A stretch of DNA of 31,348 nucleotides from JBEEMU01 sp043778315 (GTDB lineage: Bacteria; Bacteroidota; Bacteroidia; Chitinophagales; Saprospiraceae), in NCBI GenBank assembly GCA_043778315.1, contig JAYWGJ010000180.1:1-31348 (forward strand), in the 5' to 3' direction. How positions within the stretch are numbered: position 1 is the stretch's first letter; each line of letters starts with the position of its first letter. The position numbers and the translations under genes were made by a program. This document shows, in pieces, positions 7,033 to 15,176 of this stretch. Under the pieces are notes generated by a model. It was not told where the DNA came from. It worked only from the letters and a program-made list of their open reading frames with translations, and made no database searches.

Positions 7033-7327
7033 TCAAGCATTTATAATAGCAAAGCTCGAGGAGCTTATCGCGCAACACGTTCATTTGCGCGTTAAATACG
7101 AATTTGTGGCACACGACGACAGTCACTATATAGAGGTGTTGCCGCTGTCTGCGTTCGAAAAAGATAACAGCTATATTGCTTCCGAGGAGGCTATGTATGC
7201 CTCTTTTAATGCGCAGTTTCCTAACGAAAGTATCTGTTTTTTTAGTGAAGACGCATTATATACTATTGAAAAACCTATTTATACCAGTAAAGGTATCAAT
7301 TATGGCTTGTCAGGACAAGTAGCCTAA
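7025..7327 (+). CDS. small conserved-looking protein paired with the HEPN-type gene
   Basis: A 100-residue soluble protein of unknown function, starting MNSQAFIIAKLEELIAQ. It looks like an alpha/beta fold: an N-terminal helix, then LRVKYEFVAH, HYIEVLPLSAFE, and a mid helix, then SICFFSEDALYTI. There is no signal peptide or membrane segment. Its ATG overlaps the stop of the unbroken HEPN frame (ATGAATAG), which suggests translational coupling and a joint function. I recall such HEPN plus small-protein pairs in Bacteroidota but cannot name the family with confidence. It does not show the nucleotidyltransferase motif GSxxR of MNT partners. It ends 15 bp before scoB, so it is probably co-transcribed with it. 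Confidence 0.75.
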   Translation: MNSQAFIIAKLEELIAQHVHLRVKYEFVAHDDSHYIEVLPLSAFEKDNSYIASEEAMYASFNAQFPNESICFFSEDALYTIEKPIYTSKGINYGLSGQVA

Positions 7328-7342
7328 ACTCCAAAAATCAAA

Positions 7343-7999
7343 ATGGCATTAGATAGAAACGGCATGGCGCGCCGCATCGCGCAAGAGCTGCAAGACGGTT
7401 ACTATGTGAACCTCGGCATCGGCATTCCGACGCTGGTAGCGAATTATATCCCCGAAGGCATCGAGGTTTTTTTGCAATCCGAAAATGGCTTGCTCGGCAT
7501 GGGACCCTTCCCGATAGACGGCGACGAAGACCCCGACCTCATCAACGCGGGTAAACAAACCGTGACTATGCTGGCTGGCGCGTCGCTGTTTAGCAGTGCC
7601 GAAAGTTTTGAGATGATACGCGGCGGACACGTCGACCTCACGGTGCTTGGCGCAATGGAGGTCGCGCAAAACGGCGACATCGCCAACTGGAAAATACCTG
7701 GCAAAATGGTGAAAGGCATGGGCGGCGCAATGGATTTGGTCGCGGCAGCGCGCAATATCATCGTCGTGATGCAGCATACCGATAAGGCGGGCAACTCCAA
7801 ATTGCTCCCCGCTTGCTCGTTGCCGCTAACAGGAACGGCGTGTATTAAGCGCGTTTGTACCGATTTGGGCTTTTTTGAGATAAAAGACGGTGCATTTCAC
7901 TTGATAGAGCGTGCGCCTGGTGTAAGCCTCGAGGAAATCCGCGCAAAAACAGCAGGTAAACTCGTCGCGGCAGACGATACCCCCGAAATGGCATCGTAA
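7343..7999 (+). CDS. scoB: 3-oxoacid CoA-transferase subunit B
   Basis: Beta subunit of the family I CoA-transferase; it carries the catalytic glutamate that forms the enzyme-CoA thioester. The 218-residue product contains the signature SENGLLG (46-52), where Glu47 is the expected catalytic residue, preceded by NLGIGIPTLVANYIP and followed by GGHVDLTVLGAMEV and WKIPGKMVKGMGGAMDLV. All are intact, so the enzyme should be active with the subunit A at 5860-6558. A bidirectional terminator lies 21 bp after the stop. The intervening pair of genes between subunits is the only unusual trait. Confidence 0.95.
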   Translation: MALDRNGMARRIAQELQDGYYVNLGIGIPTLVANYIPEGIEVFLQSENGLLGMGPFPIDGDEDPDLINAGKQTVTMLAGASLFSSAESFEMIRGGHVDLTVLGAMEVAQNGDIANWKIPGKMVKGMGGAMDLVAAARNIIVVMQHTDKAGNSKLLPACSLPLTGTACIKRVCTDLGFFEIKDGAFHLIERAPGVSLEEIRAKTAGKLVAADDTPEMAS

Positions 8000-8020
8000 A
8001 ATTCTGTATTTTACAAAAAA

Positions 8021-8055
8021 ACGACCTTATCTGTTAGGATAAGGTCGTTTTTTTT
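8021..8055. terminator. bidirectional terminator between scoB and the M60 peptidase gene
   Basis: An 11-bp perfect stem ACGACCTTATC (8021-8031) and GATAAGGTCGT (8038-8048) with a 6-nt loop, an A run at 8014-8020 and a T run to 8055. It sits between two converging genes and can serve both strands. Confidence 0.92.
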
Positions 8056-8067
8056 ATATGAATCACT

Positions 8068-9936
8068 TTATTCCACAAAATAAGTTGCAATTTTTGCATC
8101 AGCAAGCGGCAAACGCAGTTTTTCAATCTTTTTCTTAGTTGCTTCGCTAATAGGCAAACCCCATTTTTCGAAAAAATTAGTTAAATTAAAGCCGCTTATT
8201 TGGCAACTATTAAACATAAATTCTTGCTGTACTACTTCCTCGTCGCCTACTTGAACTAACGTAAGCGGATTTTTTCTATAAAACTGGTTCAAATTAACAT
8301 AAAATTTGTTGCCAAACGCTTTGCGCAACTGCTCGAACATGACCATACAAACAAAATTCATTTCGTATTTGTCGCCAACCGCAAATTTTTTGTTCGTACT
8401 TTTCAGATATTTTTTCGCAACCGCGCTGATAGATTGGTCTTCGTAGCCGTCGGGTTCGTAAATACGCGAAGTATTCCCAAATTTCTCTTGCGTATTTAAC
8501 GAAAATAAATTGACGGTCACTTCCGTCATCTCCGACCACGTCCAATCGTCGGTTTGGAACAAATGCCCTGTTTCGTGCCAAATAGACCACTGTTTTTTTA
8601 GCAATTCGGTGTTGATTAGGTCGCCGACGCTGTTCGGCTGCATACCCACAAAGGCATCGCCTGCGTACATATAAACGCCATCTTTATACTCCGCGTCGGT
8701 CGTGATATCGTCTTCTATATAATGCGTGCGAAGTGGCGTACTTTTATTCAAAAATGTAGTATTATCAAAACCTGCCAAAGCATTAGAGTAATCCAAAACT
8801 TGGTGCAAAACCTCAAATGTTTTGTCGGGGTTAGCGGTTCTATGCTGATTAAAAGTATTTTTTTTAATCGTAATTATCGCTTTATCGCTAAGAAATTGCA
8901 CAAACAGCGACGTAGCTTTTAGCTGGGTCTCCCAATCTGCTGCCGTTGTTTTTTGGTGTATAAACAAGGGCGAAGTCGCGCCGCCTTTCGTGATTTTTAC
9001 CTGAACGGCGTTGTTTTTATAATACTGAAACGGGTGGTTGGTATAGTTAAAATACAGCAATCCGCTTCGGTCGGAAACCAAGCTATTGCTACCATTTTTC
9101 AACACATATTGGTACGGATTATTGTCTGCTTTGTTGCCCCAATATGCGTTCGGTTCGCCTACGAGCAGCAAAAAATCCTCCGACAAACCGTTCAGCCCCG
9201 ACGTTTCTATATTCAGTGTTTCGCCTTTGCGTACATACACGCCCGCAGGGATATAATCGGCAGGCGCGTTGCGCGCCATTCTCGTCGCTTCGGCGTTGCG
9301 CGCAGGCACAGGATTGATGGTATAAGTCCTGTTTTTATTGTCTAATTGGCTCGGTAATGCCACTAATGCAGCGTCGTTGTACAGCAAAATAGGCGCGTCG
9401 GCGGGCGTGAACCGCCACAATTCTAAGTCCGAATTGCCGTTTTTTCTTTGTATAATATTGCTGCCGGGCTTGCGTCTGTAATCGTAAGTAGAAAGGTATT
9501 TGTTGCTTTGCGCACCTTTTATCCAATACGAATTGCCCGTTTTTTCAAAAATAAAGGTCTGGTTGCTTTCGCTCGACGCTTCGTAGGTATTCACCTCCGC
9601 GTCCGCCTCCTTGCTGCTCCCGTACACATCTATATACTCCGAAGTGCCGACGTTTTGCAGCGTGTAGCCGTTGCCTTTTTTTTGGACCGACCAAATTTGA
9701 TTTTTCGGGTTTTTACTCGATTTCGCTTCGGTCGTCAGGCTGCTCGTGCCGTCGTCGTTTTTGCCGCCCGTGAGTGCCAAAAACGAATTATTGGAATAAA
9801 TATAATAATTGCCGTCTTTTATTTCAGCATTACTATCATTTATCTGCACGTTGCCATCATTTATTTTTGCATTTGTATCATTGGTGCAAATAAACGGCAG
9901 GAGCAGCGCAAAAATTACTAAGGATTGTTGTATCAT
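8068..9936 (-). CDS. secreted M60-like metallopeptidase with beta-trefoil domain
   Basis: Predicted exported zinc metallopeptidase of the M60/enhancin-like group, whose characterised members cleave mucin-type glycoproteins. From the start at 9936 it has 622 residues. Residues 1-20 are a signal peptide (MIQQSLVIFALLLPF). Residues 24-44 hold three 7-residue repeats (KINDGNV, QINDSNA, EIKDGNY). Residues about 40-178 form a ricin-B-like beta-trefoil with three QxW-like repeats (NQIWSV, NQTFIF, LELWRF). The rest is the M60 domain with HETGH at 454-458 and a downstream Glu (SEMTE, 469-472) as third zinc ligand. An upstream in-frame ATG at 10029 would lack a signal peptide at the terminus, so 9936 is preferred. 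It is 14 bp downstream of another secreted protein gene and is last in its operon. Substrate unknown. Confidence 0.88.
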   Translation of the reverse strand: MIQQSLVIFALLLPFICTNDTNAKINDGNVQINDSNAEIKDGNYYIYSNNSFLALTGGKNDDGTSSLTTEAKSSKNPKNQIWSVQKKGNGYTLQNVGTSEYIDVYGSSKEADAEVNTYEASSESNQTFIFEKTGNSYWIKGAQSNKYLSTYDYRRKPGSNIIQRKNGNSDLELWRFTPADAPILLYNDAALVALPSQLDNKNRTYTINPVPARNAEATRMARNAPADYIPAGVYVRKGETLNIETSGLNGLSEDFLLLVGEPNAYWGNKADNNPYQYVLKNGSNSLVSDRSGLLYFNYTNHPFQYYKNNAVQVKITKGGATSPLFIHQKTTAADWETQLKATSLFVQFLSDKAIITIKKNTFNQHRTANPDKTFEVLHQVLDYSNALAGFDNTTFLNKSTPLRTHYIEDDITTDAEYKDGVYMYAGDAFVGMQPNSVGDLINTELLKKQWSIWHETGHLFQTDDWTWSEMTEVTVNLFSLNTQEKFGNTSRIYEPDGYEDQSISAVAKKYLKSTNKKFAVGDKYEMNFVCMVMFEQLRKAFGNKFYVNLNQFYRKNPLTLVQVGDEEVVQQEFMFNSCQISGFNLTNFFEKWGLPISEATKKKIEKLRLPLADAKIATYFVE

Positions 9937-9950
9937 TTTTTGGTTTTGAA

Positions 9951-10568
9951 TTATTTTATTTCTCTCGTTCCATATTCCACGCCTACTTTTCGGAAAAGGT
10001 TTTTGAGCATATCTAATTTTTGGGTACACATTTCGCCCAACGAAATTTTGAGTGAACTTTCCTTGGTTCTGTCACATTCAAAACAGATTTCTATAAACTC
10101 GACTACCTTATTATTTTTGTCCAAAAAAAGTATCGCATTTCTTGGCATATAACAAGCCGCGTTGCCTATTGTAGTAATCCGCCCTCGAAACCCATAGTTG
10201 TAAAATATATCAGATAGCGCATCAACTTGCCGAAAAGTTAGCGTTTTCACTTCGGTCAGTTTAGCGTAAACAACGGTGTCATTCATTCGCGGTAAGCTAT
10301 CCGATTTTGTTCTTATGTTGTTTTGCTCATAAATGCCACTTACAAAAGAAACAAACTGAATGCAAGTAGATACATCAAATGGATAATTTTTGAGTCTATC
10401 GCTAAAACTTGTTTTGCCTTTTTTGACGCAATCATGATTTCGCTCCTCTATCTTTATTCGCTTTATTGTGGGCGGCGGGGGCGGCGTTCGGAAGAAATTA
10501 AATATGCTCTGTCCGAAAACCGAGTTTGCCCAAAGGAGTAAAGTGATAAATATAAATTGTTTTGCCAT
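9951..10568 (-). CDS. secreted protein of unknown function
   Basis: A 205-residue protein with an N-terminal signal peptide (MAKQFIFITLLLWANSVFG-Q), then a proline run (PPPPP at 28-32) and a mature domain I do not recognise. The mature part has Cys residues in a DHDC-like position, in VSTCIQF, in GNAACYM, and in EICFECDR plus MCTQ, so disulfides or metal binding are possible. The motif FLDKNNKVVEFIEICFECD is beta-strand-like. Its ATG overlaps the stop of the upstream lipoprotein gene by one base, and the M60 peptidase gene starts 14 bp after its stop, so all three are one operon and may act together at the cell surface. The base composition is more AT-rich than the flanking genes. Confidence 0.75.
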   Translation of the reverse strand: MAKQFIFITLLLWANSVFGQSIFNFFRTPPPPPTIKRIKIEERNHDCVKKGKTSFSDRLKNYPFDVSTCIQFVSFVSGIYEQNNIRTKSDSLPRMNDTVVYAKLTEVKTLTFRQVDALSDIFYNYGFRGRITTIGNAACYMPRNAILFLDKNNKVVEFIEICFECDRTKESSLKISLGEMCTQKLDMLKNLFRKVGVEYGTREIK

Positions 10569-10984
10569 TATTTTTTTGCTTCAATGATTAAAGTTCGGTT
10601 TAAAAACCCGTATCTTTTTTTTAGGAGATACTTTGTTATCGTTGCTTGGTCTGCCAAACTTTGTTTTTGTCCATTTCTAATAATAACAATGGAGTCAAAA
10701 CTTTTGGCAAATTCTGGTATCATTTTATCGCTCCAACCACCAATACCATAGTAAAAACAGATTTTCTTTTTGCTTAGAAAATTTTTATCTGGAAATCGCA
10801 ATACTAATTTTTCGTTCGGACTATTCACCTGAAACGGCAGCATATTATTAGTACCGTAAATAGTCACGGAGTAGTTTGGTTTATTGACGGTTCTAATCTC
10901 CATTATTTTTGCTGGGTCGCAAGCTGTAAAAAATAGGGTTAGTAATAAACTAAAAATTAAAATTAATACAATTTTTTTGTGCAT
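10568..10984 (-). CDS. putative lipoprotein of unknown function
   Basis: A 138-residue protein with a basic n-region, a long hydrophobic stretch and a lipobox-like FFTAC at about residue 20 (MHKKIVLILIFSLLLT...). The mature part has two short domains with KPNYSVTIYGTNN and ICFYYGIGGWSDKMIPEF and no recognised family; the latter resembles a soluble enzyme-like loop but is not diagnostic. The start at 10984 is chosen over 11005 because a -7 element overlaps the longer N-terminus. It is the first gene of the operon that ends with the M60 peptidase. Its function is unknown. Confidence 0.7.
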   Translation of the reverse strand: MHKKIVLILIFSLLLTLFFTACDPAKIMEIRTVNKPNYSVTIYGTNNMLPFQVNSPNEKLVLRFPDKNFLSKKKICFYYGIGGWSDKMIPEFAKSFDSIVIIRNGQKQSLADQATITKYLLKKRYGFLNRTLIIEAKK

Positions 10985-11002
10985 TTTTATATAATATTCA
11001 GA

Positions 11003-11010
11003 CAAAGTTA
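11003..11010 (-). promoter_or_regulatory. -7 promoter element of the lipoprotein-M60 operon
   Basis: On the minus strand TAACTTTG, fitting TAnnTTTG, lies 18 bp before the ATG at 10984. It places the transcription start near 10996, which excludes the in-frame ATG at 11005. Confidence 0.6.
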
Positions 11011-11099
11011 AGCCATTTATTTAAATCAAAAAATTTATTTTAGTATTTATTAAAGTTTAAAAACAAAAAATGAACGCTATTTTAAAATTTTAAATAATG

Positions 11100-11490
11100 T
11101 ACATTGCAACGAATACTAAAATATTTATTCTGTAATAAATAAAGCAGCTGTTTTTTATTGCAATATTACCAATCTAAACTATAATATTACCAATTTGTAC
11201 CGCAATATCACAATAATATTATTTGGTTTATTTACAATATTGTAGTAGTTAATTGTAATATTGCAATGTGAAACAATAGTATTGCAATGCAAAATCACAA
11301 TATTGTGGTAGTGTGTTTTGATATTAGTATTTTATAAAGCTGCTTGGTATTTTAGATGCAAAATATTATAGTTGCGAAGCGTAATATTGCAATATAAAGC
11401 CATCATAATACAATAAAAATTAATGATATTACTATATAATGTAATAAAAAAATAGTGTTTTGTAATAATATTGCAATATAATAAAACTGC
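11100..11490. repeat. AT-rich spacer with recurring AATATT words
   Basis: This gene-free stretch (part of 11011-11524) is dominated by A and T and contains at least ten close variants of YAATATTRC or its complement, for example GCAATATTACCAAT near 11159, ATAATATTACCAAT near 11180, CACAATATTGTGG near 11297, GTAATATTGCAATAT near 11381 and again near 11467. Spacing is irregular. A minus-strand open frame at 11332-11565 merely translates the repeats as YCNI-type residues. Could be degenerated tandem repeats, an AT-rich regulatory or attachment region, or protein-binding sites. Confidence 0.55.
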
Positions 11491-11524
11491 TTTACTGTAT
11501 TTATTTATAAAAAAGCATTTCACC

Positions 11525-14500
11525 CTAAAAAACTGCCCGTATTTGCATACGCCCGATGTGTACAAACCGCGCCGTATCGCCTGTTTGCCGTCCCTCGTAG
11601 TTTAATTCTAATTGCAGGTTGCGCGTGAGTTTTCGGCTGTACGTTGTCGTAATTAAGTAATTTTTTCCGCGCTGCAATCCCTCTAATAGCGCGAAGCCGA
11701 CGGGCGTATCTGCGTTGCCCACAAATGCCATATTTATCCAAGATAGCTTTGCGCTTAACGACGATTTAGTCGCTTGATTGTAGGTAAGCTCCGCCGTGAG
11801 GTCGTGACTTTGCGCGCTTTCGCGCAACGCGGCTGTCGAGATGCTGTTGTAGCTGTCGGTGAACGTGTATGCTGCCGAGATGCGTAGTTTTTGTTGGTGC
11901 AACCACGCTATTTTTATATTTTGACGCTGAAATTGCAGCGCGTAATCGCGGTCGGTAAACAGTTGATTACCGTTTGATTTTGTGCCAAAATCGCTTTCCG
12001 TCGTGATAGACCAGTCTGCCGACGGGTTGTAGCGCAAGCGCAATTGCTGCTCGTTGCGTCCGCGTTGTTCGTAGCCGCTCACTAATGCCACTTGATTTTT
12101 TAGGTTTGACCAAGTGTATTCTGCGCCAAAAATTTGTTCGGAGCGGTTAAAAAACAAGGTATTTCGTATATTAGTATTAGTGCTTACCAATAGCGTATCA
12201 GGCAAATTTAATTGATACGGATTCCATGCCTGTACGGTCGGTGCTTCGCGAGTTTTGCGGTTAATCTGTACGGCTGACTGCGTACTAAATCGGCTTACAA
12301 AGCTCTGAAAACCAAACATTTCGGGTGGCGGTTTGCGCCAAAAGCTACGCGGCGTGAGTGCGAGCGACTGCGTGAGGTTCACGACGTTGCTCCTGATATA
12401 TGTCCCCGAAAAAGTATTGACGCGGACGTACCGCGCTTGGTCGGCAAACGCCGAAATCTCAAATTCGTTAAGCTGCTTTACCCCGTCGCCGTTGCGGTCA
12501 AGCCATGCGTACTGTCCCTGACCCGCCAGCACCTCCAAATAGTTGTATCCGATGCGCTGCTCCTGCCCGCTACCGAGTTCATAAACGGTCTGAAAAGCCG
12601 CCGCGTTGCGCAGCACGCGCAGCGAATAATCAACGCGCCCCAAATAGGTATCTTGCGGCTTTTTGGTTGTGGTAAGCGTACTATCCGTGATAGTGAGCTG
12701 TCGATACGTCAAGTTCCAGCGCAGGTTTTGCGCTGCCGAAATTGTCCAATTGCCATTAATATTTAAGTCATTAGCGGTAGTAGCTAAGGGCAGCGCAGTG
12801 CGTGAGCGTCCGTAATCGTTGCGGTGCTGATAAAAACCGCCCGTCGTCACCTTACTGCTATCCGCACCCCATTTAGCATAAAGTTTGTACATATCAAACC
12901 CAAAACTACCGAGCAAAAGGGTATCGTTTTGTTGGCTTTTGCGCTGATTATTTTCTTGCTCCGCATAAACGCCTATCTTAATTGGTTGTGGCTTTTCGCC
13001 GATGCCGCGCCACGTTTTCGATACGTCAATATTAGGACGCAAGTAAGCGGTACGCTCTGTTTTCGTGTTAGTTTGGAGGTACGAACTATTGCTAATCAAT
13101 TGAAAACCATTGTGTTGCAACGCTAATCGCGCACTGTGCCGCAGTCCGTCGTAAATGCTATCTTTGCGCAAAGCTGCCACTTCGTAAGCCACCGAGCCAT
13201 ACTGATTATTTTGGTATTGCAAGGTCGCAAAACCCAAATGTTCGTTTGTCCGCGCCAAGTTATTAGTGTTCCAATCACGCACAAACTCCACGGGACGGTA
13301 CGGGTCTAAGGCTTCAAAACTGCGCTGCACACCTTCATAACGCACGTTAGCGGTAAGCGTGTGGGCTTCGCCGATTTTATATTTCCCATTAAGGGCAGCC
13401 GCGCCCGCCACACCCGTATCGTCGGCTTTGTCGGCTTCAGAAAAAAGGTTATTGTCTTTATTGCTAACGCCAATTTCGGCGGTCGCGTTCCAGTGTTCAG
13501 AAAAAGTATAGTCTGCGCCAGCAGAAAATAATTGTTGCCGTTTCGGCGTATTTAGTTTGGTAATAGGCGCGTAGCTGCCACGCGGTTTCCCCGTAATGCT
13601 GTCGGGAGCGAGCCACTGATATACGCGTCCGTTAGCCGCATTATTTACCGCCACAATGTAGTCGCCTCTGCCTGCGCCCACTTCCGTAAAACTCAATAAA
13701 TACAAGGCTTTCGCGGGGTTAGTGCTGTAATTATAAATGCTATAAATACGATTATTATTAGTAATTGTATCGAGTTTTGCGTACTGAATTACCTTCGGAT
13801 TATAGCCGTTTTCACTCAACCGCGCACCACTTACAAAAGCATTTTGGAGGCTGTCGCCAATATTAGAGAGCGTAGCACGTTGCTCGTCCGTGAGCGCAGT
13901 TTGCTGACTCTGATTTTTACTATCTGTCTCCGCAAACCAGTGCGCGTGAGCGCGTAGCTGCTTCGTTTCGTAGTTTGCATTTGCCGCCGTGATGTAGCGC
14001 AAGTAAGTTTGTTCACTATAAGTGAACTCTACAACAATGCGTTTGTCTTTGGTAATCAATTGTTTAGAGGTAAAAACAACTTCGCCAGTATTATAATTAA
14101 TGGTGTAATCGTTTTCTACGCCGCGCCGCATCGCTACGCCATCGATAAATACTTTTTCGGTATTTGCGATGATGATAAGGAAGCGTTCGCCGTTGCCGCC
14201 AGTGAGTTTATAAGGACCCTGATTGCCCTCGAGCGCAACTAAGGTATTGCGGACAAACCGCCCACGCGACACCGCCGCCGCGCCACTCCCCGACACCACG
14301 CTACCCGTTTTATCGACGCTTCCGCGCGACGTTTCGACCATAAAACCCTGCAACCGCCGCGTATAATTAGTGAAGTAAGAACGCGGACGAGTGAGGTCGT
14401 AATCCCCAACCGTAAGTGCAGTCCGTCGCCGCGCAATGCGGAGGTATATCTTATCAAATTCTTGCAGTCGCTGCGTGTTACCGTCGGGCTGAAGCGGTAT

Positions 14501-15094
14501 ATTTTGGTCTGAAATGCTACCAACGATGTCAATATCGTCGCCAATTTTGCCATTTAATTGCAAGTTAAACTGCGAATTGAGGACTAAGTCTTGCGCATTA
14601 CCAACCGACACGCCACGCGCCAAACTACCCGAATAGTTCAAACCTTTGTAGTCGAATATCGAGGGTGTTCTGTTCGCGTAACCTTGCGGATTGTAAGTAT
14701 AAACGGCTGTATTACCGTTAGTTATCGTCTTCGGCGACAAAAACCAAGCGGTGTCTTTGTGTGCCGTCGGCGCGTCGAGCCTAAACGGCAGTACGCGGTA
14801 GCGTAAGCGGTAAGTCGTGTTTGGCGGCGGCGGCTTACGCCAAATCAGCAAGCGGTCTTTGACGGTGTAACGCGCCGTATCTATCACCCCGTTGTCGGTG
14901 TACAAAATCACCTCTTGCGGTAGCACCGTCAGCGAGTCTATCACGACCGTATCGCGGGTATGCGCCACGTTTCGCACCCGCAAATTGCTGTATCGCGTCA
15001 GTATATTAGTGCCATAAACGCAGCTCTGCCCGCTCAAACCGACGGTTTGAGCGAGCAGAACTACGATAAAACAAAACCGAATAGCGAAACGCAT
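11525..15094 (-). CDS. large outer-membrane beta-barrel protein (Bacteroidota family)
   Basis: A 1,189-residue exported protein with a signal peptide (MRFAIRFCFIVVLLAQTVGLSGQ) and a C-terminus ending MQIRAVF, with a terminal aromatic residue as in outer-membrane barrels. Residues about 25-120 form a beta-rich N-terminal region. A conserved block with GSLARGVSVGNAQDLVLNSQ and GSISDQNIPLQPDGNT (about 160-215), and another with NYNTGEVVFTSKQLITKD (about 330), resemble parts of SprA-like and related large barrel proteins of Bacteroidota. The remainder is Gln/Asn/Tyr-rich alternating beta-strand sequence. The function of this family is not known to me. An alternative ATG at 15112 adds six residues. 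It follows the smaller barrel gene by about 80 bp and may share its promoter. No clear terminator is seen after the stop. Confidence 0.75.
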   Translation of the reverse strand: MRFAIRFCFIVVLLAQTVGLSGQSCVYGTNILTRYSNLRVRNVAHTRDTVVIDSLTVLPQEVILYTDNGVIDTARYTVKDRLLIWRKPPPPNTTYRLRYRVLPFRLDAPTAHKDTAWFLSPKTITNGNTAVYTYNPQGYANRTPSIFDYKGLNYSGSLARGVSVGNAQDLVLNSQFNLQLNGKIGDDIDIVGSISDQNIPLQPDGNTQRLQEFDKIYLRIARRRTALTVGDYDLTRPRSYFTNYTRRLQGFMVETSRGSVDKTGSVVSGSGAAAVSRGRFVRNTLVALEGNQGPYKLTGGNGERFLIIIANTEKVFIDGVAMRRGVENDYTINYNTGEVVFTSKQLITKDKRIVVEFTYSEQTYLRYITAANANYETKQLRAHAHWFAETDSKNQSQQTALTDEQRATLSNIGDSLQNAFVSGARLSENGYNPKVIQYAKLDTITNNNRIYSIYNYSTNPAKALYLLSFTEVGAGRGDYIVAVNNAANGRVYQWLAPDSITGKPRGSYAPITKLNTPKRQQLFSAGADYTFSEHWNATAEIGVSNKDNNLFSEADKADDTGVAGAAALNGKYKIGEAHTLTANVRYEGVQRSFEALDPYRPVEFVRDWNTNNLARTNEHLGFATLQYQNNQYGSVAYEVAALRKDSIYDGLRHSARLALQHNGFQLISNSSYLQTNTKTERTAYLRPNIDVSKTWRGIGEKPQPIKIGVYAEQENNQRKSQQNDTLLLGSFGFDMYKLYAKWGADSSKVTTGGFYQHRNDYGRSRTALPLATTANDLNINGNWTISAAQNLRWNLTYRQLTITDSTLTTTKKPQDTYLGRVDYSLRVLRNAAAFQTVYELGSGQEQRIGYNYLEVLAGQGQYAWLDRNGDGVKQLNEFEISAFADQARYVRVNTFSGTYIRSNVVNLTQSLALTPRSFWRKPPPEMFGFQSFVSRFSTQSAVQINRKTREAPTVQAWNPYQLNLPDTLLVSTNTNIRNTLFFNRSEQIFGAEYTWSNLKNQVALVSGYEQRGRNEQQLRLRYNPSADWSITTESDFGTKSNGNQLFTDRDYALQFQRQNIKIAWLHQQKLRISAAYTFTDSYNSISTAALRESAQSHDLTAELTYNQATKSSLSAKLSWINMAFVGNADTPVGFALLEGLQRGKNYLITTTYSRKLTRNLQLELNYEGRQTGDTARFVHIGRMQIRAVF

Positions 15095-15176
15095 AAATGA
15101 AAGTGAAATCAATTACCCACAAATAAAACGTTTTTTTAGGTCAATTCGATGCTTGTGTATTTTTTTTTACTGTTTT

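Noticed and set aside
9448..9921. 157-residue plus-strand frame
   Set aside because: Antisense to the M60 peptidase gene, whose domains and signal peptide are clear.
11332..11565. 77-residue minus-strand frame
   Set aside because: It is a translation of the AATATT-rich spacer (repeated YCNI-type residues) and overlaps the end of the large barrel gene in another frame.
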